DNA from: Canibacter sp052085365
GTDB lineage: Bacteria > Actinomycetota > Actinomycetes > Actinomycetales > Microbacteriaceae
Direction: 5' to 3'
NCBI GenBank assembly: GCA_052085365.1
Contig: JBQDFP010000002.1
Span: 186,001 to 250,000 of the forward strand
Length of the DNA stretch: 64,000 nt
Of this stretch, positions 58,960-64,000 are shown in pieces; position 1 is the stretch's first letter, and every line of letters begins with the position of its first letter. The notes under the pieces were generated by a model. That model searched no databases and was not told the origin of the DNA. It was given only the letters and a program-made list of their open reading frames with translations. The translations under genes were made by a program, and so were the position numbers.

Positions 58960-59859
58960 ATGAGTCGCGTATTTGTTCTCGGCAGCGCCAATCTTGATCA
59001 GTTCTTGACCGTGCCACACATTGTGCAACCGGGCGAGACGATCCTCGCAAACGGTTCGAGTACCTCTCCCGGAGGAAAAGGGCTCAATCAGGCAGTCGCG
59101 GCCGCACGGAGCGGGGCAAACACACGCTTTCTCGGCAGCATTGGAACAGACGCTGCTGCTGACACGCTGCTTGCCGCCCTTCGAAACGAATCACGACTGT
59201 CACTCGACAGACTTGAACAGCATCACACAAGCCCGACTGGGATAGCAACGATTCAACTCGACCGTTCCGGAGAGAACGCGATCATCGTAAACCCTGGGGC
59301 AAACAGCGACAATCGAGCAGACACGCTCGCGGAACGGCTTGCTGACATCAGCAGCGACGATGTGCTCGTGTGCCAGCTTGAAATTCCGCTCGCAACAGTT
59401 GCTGCCGGCCTCAAAATTGCGCGCAGCGTTGGGGCAACAACTATCTTGAATGCGGCGCCGGCAACGACCGTGACTGAACTGCTCGAACATGTCGACCTGC
59501 TCGTCGTGAATGAAACCGAAGCGGTCGCGTTACATGGGGCTGACATTGCCGCCCAGAGCGCCGCAACGGCCCTGCAGGACACGTTTGGTTGTGATGTCAT
59601 TGCCACACTGGGTGAAGCTGGCGCACAAGTCGCCACGAACTCTGAAGAGCACCACATTCCCGCACGCAATGTACGTGTGGTTGACACCACCGGAGCAGGG
59701 GATGCGTTTGTGGGGGCACTTGCAGCAGCACTAGCTGCAGGAAAGAATCTTGTCACCGCATCCGAATGGGGGACCGTTCTTGCCGCATTCGCATGTGAGA
59801 GTGCAGGCGCGCAGGGATATACGCAGTGCAAGCCCGAAATCGAAGCCGCACTGGGTTAG
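58960..59859 (+). CDS. rbsK: PfkB-family sugar kinase (ribokinase-like)
   Basis: 299 residues. LGSANLDQFLTVPHIVQPGE near 6-25 and GGKGLNQAVAAARSG near 40-54 are the ribokinase N-terminal motifs. DTTGAGDAFVGAL near 243-255 carries the catalytic aspartate and anion hole. NPGANSDNR also fits ribokinase. No ribose transporter is adjacent, so another pentose or nucleoside sugar is possible. ATG 58960 is preferred over 58957 because AGGAG is then 6 nt away. Its stop overlaps that of the convergent oxidase by 4 nt. Confidence 0.85.
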   Translation: MSRVFVLGSANLDQFLTVPHIVQPGETILANGSSTSPGGKGLNQAVAAARSGANTRFLGSIGTDAAADTLLAALRNESRLSLDRLEQHHTSPTGIATIQLDRSGENAIIVNPGANSDNRADTLAERLADISSDDVLVCQLEIPLATVAAGLKIARSVGATTILNAAPATTVTELLEHVDLLVVNETEAVALHGADIAAQSAATALQDTFGCDVIATLGEAGAQVATNSEEHHIPARNVRVVDTTGAGDAFVGALAAALAAGKNLVTASEWGTVLAAFACESAGAQGYTQCKPEIEAALG

Positions 59860-61196
59860 TCACCAAACACTTGACGCAAGTAGTCGTTCGCGAAGATTCG
59901 GTTCGGATCAAACTCATTGCGTAACGTGAGCGATTCATCCCAGTACGGATATCGTCCCGCAAGGTCTTTGGCAGTGAACGGATGCATTTTTCCCCAGTGA
60001 GGTCGGCCTGCATACTTTGCAAAAATAGTTTGTGCACGGGAAAAATAGTCGCGATAGTCGCTCCCAATATGTTGGTGCACGGCAACATAGCCTGTTTCCC
60101 GGCCGTGGTTCGTAGCCAGCCACGCAGAATCTGCGGCGGCTGACCGGACCTCGATGGGGAACGTAATATGCTCGCCACGGCCCCGAAACAGGTCACGCAA
60201 TTCGGCTATCACATCAGGCACCGCATCGAACGGCACGGCAAACTCGGATTCATAAAACCGGACCCGGCGTGGTGACGCGAAACCGTCAGACCAGTGCTTC
60301 ACCCGAGCGCTTTCGCCCCACCCCACGGTCGAGATGCGGTTGAGCGCGGGAACTGCTGCTGGCATGAACTTGCCCGCCTGGCAGATTGCAGCAAACGCGG
60401 CGTTGCCGATGACTTCGTCTGACACGAACTCGCTCACTGTGCCACCAGGGGTGCGGGGAAGCTCATTTGGGGCGACACGGTTTGAACGTTTCGTAATGAC
60501 CCGATCAGCATGCCCGAACCAGAAATATTCAAAATGATCGTATTCTTCAGACAGGGCACGCCAGTTGTTGAGTACGTCGTCCAGTGGCGTCAGCGTTTCA
60601 ACGGTGTGCAGATCGAAATCATCCACTAACTGCAGCATCACCTCGGTGACCACACCGTACGCGCCCAGACTCACTCGGAGCGCATCAAGCAGTGCCGGGT
60701 CTGACTCATCAACTGTGAGCGTACTACCGTTCCCGGTCACAATGGTGAGCCCCACAACCTGTGAACCGAGGCCGCCGAATTGCAGCCCTGTGCCGTGCGT
60801 ACTGGTTGATATTGCGCCCAATATTGACTGACGGTTGATATCGCCAAGGTTCTGCATAGCAAGCCCGAGCGGTGCAATGAGGCGAGGGATCTGCCACAGT
60901 TTGGTGCCGGAACGCACCGTGACTCGTTTGCGTTTGCGTTTGCGATCGATTGCGGTGATGCCAGTGAAGTCTGAAAGCTCCAGTTGCATGTTCGGTGCGA
61001 CCGCAATGCCCGAAAAACTGTGACCGGAACCGACCGGGCGAAGTGTTGTGCGTGCACGTGTAGCTCGTGCAACCGCATGCTCTATGTCAGAAGTGGATGT
61101 CACGTGCACGACTTCTTGCGGTGTGACCCTGTGATTGCCTGACCAGTTGCGCCATCGACGTGGCTGTCGCGCGCCATTGCGCGGCATAAGTTTCAT
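59856..61196 (-). CDS. FAD-linked D-arabinono-1,4-lactone oxidase-like protein
   Basis: 446 residues, vanillyl-alcohol-oxidase fold. The FAD domain has RPVGSGHSFSGIAVA with His59, the usual covalent flavin site, and GAISTSTHGTG near 138-148. The C-terminal ALO domain ends with HWGKMHP, RYPYWDESLTLRNEFDPNR and IFANDYL, typical of aldono-lactone oxidases. Actinobacterial homologues oxidise gulono- or arabinono-lactone or alditols. It overlaps the upstream aldolase-like gene by 4 nt and is the last of a three-gene operon. Confidence 0.88.
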   Translation of the reverse strand: MKLMPRNGARQPRRWRNWSGNHRVTPQEVVHVTSTSDIEHAVARATRARTTLRPVGSGHSFSGIAVAPNMQLELSDFTGITAIDRKRKRKRVTVRSGTKLWQIPRLIAPLGLAMQNLGDINRQSILGAISTSTHGTGLQFGGLGSQVVGLTIVTGNGSTLTVDESDPALLDALRVSLGAYGVVTEVMLQLVDDFDLHTVETLTPLDDVLNNWRALSEEYDHFEYFWFGHADRVITKRSNRVAPNELPRTPGGTVSEFVSDEVIGNAAFAAICQAGKFMPAAVPALNRISTVGWGESARVKHWSDGFASPRRVRFYESEFAVPFDAVPDVIAELRDLFRGRGEHITFPIEVRSAAADSAWLATNHGRETGYVAVHQHIGSDYRDYFSRAQTIFAKYAGRPHWGKMHPFTAKDLAGRYPYWDESLTLRNEFDPNRIFANDYLRQVFGD

Positions 61197-62434
61197 AAGA
61201 ACGCGAGCCCCTCTCCCCGGTAGGTTGCAACCGGGGCGACCACACTGTCGCCCCGCACCACCATCATCTCATTCACGTGTTCGGCAACCTCGCCAGATTT
61301 CGTATGTCGAAACCAGACACGATCACCAATACGGGGAACGGACTGTGCACACTTGAGCGGTGTCTGCACTTCTCCTGCGCCCTCAGTTGCGGTGAGCGAT
61401 AACCCGGGAGGCCATACGGGCTCCGGGGCACGGTCCTTCCCGGACGCACCCGAGGCGATCCACCCACCACCCAGCACGGTCGCGATCTTCGAGGCCGGGT
61501 GACGGGTCACGTCAAGCGTAAACATGACGGCGGGGGCGGGGGTGAACTGCCGGTATCGGTCAAACAGGTGTGGTCCATAGAGTCCTGAGCCTGCGGCGAT
61601 CTCCGTGACAGCAGTGTCGGCACGAGTTGATTCGATTGACCCGGTGCCTCCGCCATTCACAAACTCGAGCGGGGTCACTCGTGATACCGACCGAACGGCG
61701 GCATCACGCCGTGCTGCGATTTCGGGTATCGACAGGGCTTTCATCGCGCTGATTGCAGGACTGTCATCTGTGACGCCCGCGATTTGTGCTTCGTAGCCCA
61801 TCAGCCCCACGAGTTTAAAATGTGGCCGTGACATGATCACACGGGCCGCGGCTTCAGCCTGTTCAGGGGTGTGGATCGCGGATCTTCGCACCCCAATATG
61901 TACCCCTCCGACACGATACGAGCAGTCAAAGTCGAGACACATTCGAACCGGGGAGCTATCACTGTTGTGCGGGGTGCCAGTGTTTTCACCGATTACCTCA
62001 CCAATGAGATCGAGCTGCTGAGGATGATCAACCATGAGGGTGATGGTGCGCAGTAAGTCTTCGTCTTGGGCGAGCTCGATGAGTGCACTACGGTGCGCAG
62101 TCGGGTAAGCAACGACGACATCATTCGCGACTCCGCTTCTGACCAGATGGATCGCCTCGGGCAGGGTATATGCCAGCACACCGTGAAAACCGGGCTGTGC
62201 GAGCACTGCGCGAAGGACCTCAACACTGCGAATCGATTTACTTGCGACACGAATAGGGACACCCCGTGCACGACGCTGCAGGTCGTGCAAGTTTGCAGTG
62301 AATCCATTGAGATCAAGCACCGCGAAAGGAGCGTCAAGGTGCGCAGTTGCGTGGTTCAGTCGTGCGAATCTGGCGGAGTTTGTTTCACCGCTTGTGTCTG
62401 ATCCTTCTAAGTCAAGCACCACCTCGTCAGACAT
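61193..62434 (-). CDS. Fold-III PLP protein, amino acid deaminase/aldolase (D-threonine aldolase-like)
   Basis: 413 residues. Alanine-racemase N-terminal barrel with the PLP lysine in IRVASKSIRS near 61-70, MCLDFDCSYRVGG near 164-176, and FVNGGGTGSIESTR near 259-272 for phosphate binding. The C-terminal beta domain (about 300-413) is of the D-serine dehydratase/D-threonine aldolase kind. Paired with an ALO-type oxidase, an arrangement I recall from other actinobacteria without an assigned pathway. The upstream aldehyde dehydrogenase ends 6 bp before its start. Confidence 0.82.
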   Translation of the reverse strand: MSDEVVLDLEGSDTSGETNSARFARLNHATAHLDAPFAVLDLNGFTANLHDLQRRARGVPIRVASKSIRSVEVLRAVLAQPGFHGVLAYTLPEAIHLVRSGVANDVVVAYPTAHRSALIELAQDEDLLRTITLMVDHPQQLDLIGEVIGENTGTPHNSDSSPVRMCLDFDCSYRVGGVHIGVRRSAIHTPEQAEAAARVIMSRPHFKLVGLMGYEAQIAGVTDDSPAISAMKALSIPEIAARRDAAVRSVSRVTPLEFVNGGGTGSIESTRADTAVTEIAAGSGLYGPHLFDRYRQFTPAPAVMFTLDVTRHPASKIATVLGGGWIASGASGKDRAPEPVWPPGLSLTATEGAGEVQTPLKCAQSVPRIGDRVWFRHTKSGEVAEHVNEMMVVRGDSVVAPVATYRGEGLAFL

Positions 62435-62440
62435 GTTGAC

Positions 62441-63940
62441 CTATTTCTTTTGAAGTTTCTGGGCACGGCGCAGGTCTTTTTTTGGGACGCGACCGCCCGG
62501 TAGGAGTGTGCTAGTAACCAGTTTCCTTACGAGAGGATTGACCGGCGGGGTAATGAACGCGAGCGTGTTGGGACAGTTCGGTTTATTGACAATAGCTCGT
62601 TCATGCGTGAATGCGCGGAAGGACCATTTGCCGTGATAGTTGCCAATACCGCTGTCGTCCACGCCACCAAATGGAATATGTGGTGACGATACATGAATCA
62701 CGGTTGCGTTCAGTGCGACGCCGCCTGACGGGACACCGTTCAGGAACTGTCGGTGTATGCGTTTCTTATGAGTGAAGAGGTAAAGTGCGAGTGGTTTCGG
62801 GCGCTTCAGAATACGCTTGATCGCTGTCGCGGGGGCATCGACAGGGACGATCGGCAGCACCGGACCGAAAATTTCCTTCTGCATTGACGGGTGTGCGTCT
62901 GTGGCAGGGTAGAGCACAGTTGGTTCGATGTACCGTGCTTCAAGATCGACATCTGCCCCCGAACGGATCTCGGTGCCGAGGTCTTCACTGATGAGGTCGG
63001 CAACCCGTTGGGCGTGCTTTGTCGTAATCATGCGCCCAAAATTCTTCGACTTTCGTGGATTTTTGCCGAACTGTTTTCGTATCTCGCGTTCGACTGCTCT
63101 GACGAAACGATTTGCGACCTTTCGGTGTACATATACGTGGTCGGGGGCGATACAGGTCTGGCCCGCGTTTAAGAATTTGCCCCACACAATACGTTGCGCC
63201 GCGCGCGTGAGATTCGCATCGTGATGCACATAGGCTGGCGACTTTCCGCCAAGCTCCAGCGTGACTGGGACGAGCAGACTCGCACACCGTTGCGCTATGA
63301 GAGCCCCTACCTGACTGGAGCCGGTGAAAAAGACTTTGTCAGGTTTCTCATCGATCAGCGCGTTCACCGTGGTGGCACCGCCGGTGATGACCTGAATCGC
63401 GTGTGGGTCAAGATACTGCGGTACCAGCTCCTCGAGTAACGCCTCCACGTGTGTGGATACTTCACTGGGTTTGAGCACCACACAATTCCCGCCAGCGATC
63501 GCGCCCACAAGAGGCGACAGCATTAACTGCAGCGGGTAGTTCCAGGGCGCGATGATGAGGACAGTCCCTAAGGGATCATGACGCACTCGGGACGAGGCCG
63601 GCTGGAGTGCGAGCGGGGTTTTAGCGCGATCGCTTTTCAGCCACGATTTGAGATGCTTACGTGTGTGCGAAATCTCGGCAGTGACCTGCGATATTTCGGT
63701 GTTCCAGGCATCAAAGGCTGACTTGCCAAGGTCAGCAGCGAGCGCTTGCTGCCACTGCTTACGGTGGGCAAGCAGCATATGTTGCAGCGCAGCCAACTGT
63801 GACCGACGCCACTGCAAACTACGTGTACGGCCGGAACGAAAAACGGTTTTGAGCGGGGAGAGCACTGGTGCATTCACATTCCCAGCGTATGCATGAACCT
63901 TCCCAGCCGCTAGCGCAGGTGCACATACGCTGATCTTCAC
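62441..63940 (-). CDS. Aldehyde dehydrogenase (class 3-like)
   Basis: 499 residues from GTG 63940. NAD(P)-dependent oxidation of an aldehyde to an acid. IIAPWNYPLQLMLSPLVGAI near 130-149, the FTGSSQVG cofactor loop, the general base in TLELGGKSP and the nucleophile cysteine in NAGQTCIAPDHVYV are present. The order and HIPFGGVDDSGIGNYHGKWS near the end match the fatty/aromatic aldehyde (class 3) branch. The true start is unclear: a GTG at 63877 would give a more typical N-terminus. First gene of the operon with the aldolase-like and lactone-oxidase genes. Confidence 0.87.
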   Translation of the reverse strand: MKISVCAPALAAGKVHAYAGNVNAPVLSPLKTVFRSGRTRSLQWRRSQLAALQHMLLAHRKQWQQALAADLGKSAFDAWNTEISQVTAEISHTRKHLKSWLKSDRAKTPLALQPASSRVRHDPLGTVLIIAPWNYPLQLMLSPLVGAIAGGNCVVLKPSEVSTHVEALLEELVPQYLDPHAIQVITGGATTVNALIDEKPDKVFFTGSSQVGALIAQRCASLLVPVTLELGGKSPAYVHHDANLTRAAQRIVWGKFLNAGQTCIAPDHVYVHRKVANRFVRAVEREIRKQFGKNPRKSKNFGRMITTKHAQRVADLISEDLGTEIRSGADVDLEARYIEPTVLYPATDAHPSMQKEIFGPVLPIVPVDAPATAIKRILKRPKPLALYLFTHKKRIHRQFLNGVPSGGVALNATVIHVSSPHIPFGGVDDSGIGNYHGKWSFRAFTHERAIVNKPNCPNTLAFITPPVNPLVRKLVTSTLLPGGRVPKKDLRRAQKLQKK

Positions 63941-64000
63941 CTGCGAGTGGGCTCAAAAAAGTGGCACGAAAAGTGCTGTCTGCGTACCATGAAAATATGC

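Overview
The window looks like chromosome from a Gram-positive actinobacterium of moderate G+C. The clues are an HspR-type HAIR operator pair on a clpB gene, a complete menaquinone set, RamB-like, PucR and LCP proteins, a DUF4229 protein, and many genes whose start codon lies 6-8 nt after a TAnnnT -10 box with no ribosome-binding site (leaderless mRNAs). Order Micrococcales, perhaps near Yaniella/Enteractinococcus in Micrococcaceae, is my best guess; this is inference from gene content, not a search. I see no phage, IS element, rRNA, CRISPR array or replication origin. Three tRNAs are present: Arg-ACG, Ser-UGA and Ser-GCU.

Layout. 1-6.7 kb: start of a degenerate ABC-type ATPase with a palindromic operator, a GNAT acetyltransferase, dimethylargininase, a ClpB lacking its N-domain under two HAIR sites, an RNA methyltransferase and a SulP transporter. 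6.8-12.6 kb: tRNA-Arg, a large LuxR-type ATPase regulator, two MFS carriers and a phosphatase. 12.6-22 kb: menC/menB-menE-menA, DUF4229, PLDc_N-menD, menF/menG and a polyprenyl diphosphate synthase, together covering most of menaquinone synthesis. 22-24.6 kb: FprA-type reductase and lysA. 24.7-29.2 kb: glyoxylate shunt (aceB, aceA) with a divergent RamB-like regulator and a long palindrome between them. 29.3-35.1 kb: PucR regulator divergent from a second lysA-like gene and a polar amino-acid ABC importer. 35.1-44 kb: compact housekeeping genes (sirtuin, pyrE, TauE/SafE, HAD phosphatases, pgm, pheA, lipid kinase, serS).

44.1-50.8 kb is the accessory part: tRNA-Ser, a small membrane protein, a decayed immunity-like gene, then FCD regulator, MFS carrier, amidohydrolase and ThDP enzyme, followed by another gene relic. 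This cassette is visibly more A+T-rich than its surroundings and I cannot assign it to a known pathway; it is the best candidate for an undescribed system. 50.8-57.2 kb: a complete mevalonate-pathway operon (mvk-mvaD-pmk-fni-mvaA-mvaS), supplying isopentenyl diphosphate for the prenyl chain used by the menA product. 57.4-64 kb: LCP cell-wall ligase, tRNA-Ser, ribokinase-like kinase, and an aldehyde dehydrogenase / PLP aldolase-like / lactone oxidase operon.

The genome is very compact. Six tail-to-tail gene pairs abut or overlap at their stop codons, and five head-to-head pairs are separated by only 33-127 bp, with both genes apparently leaderless.
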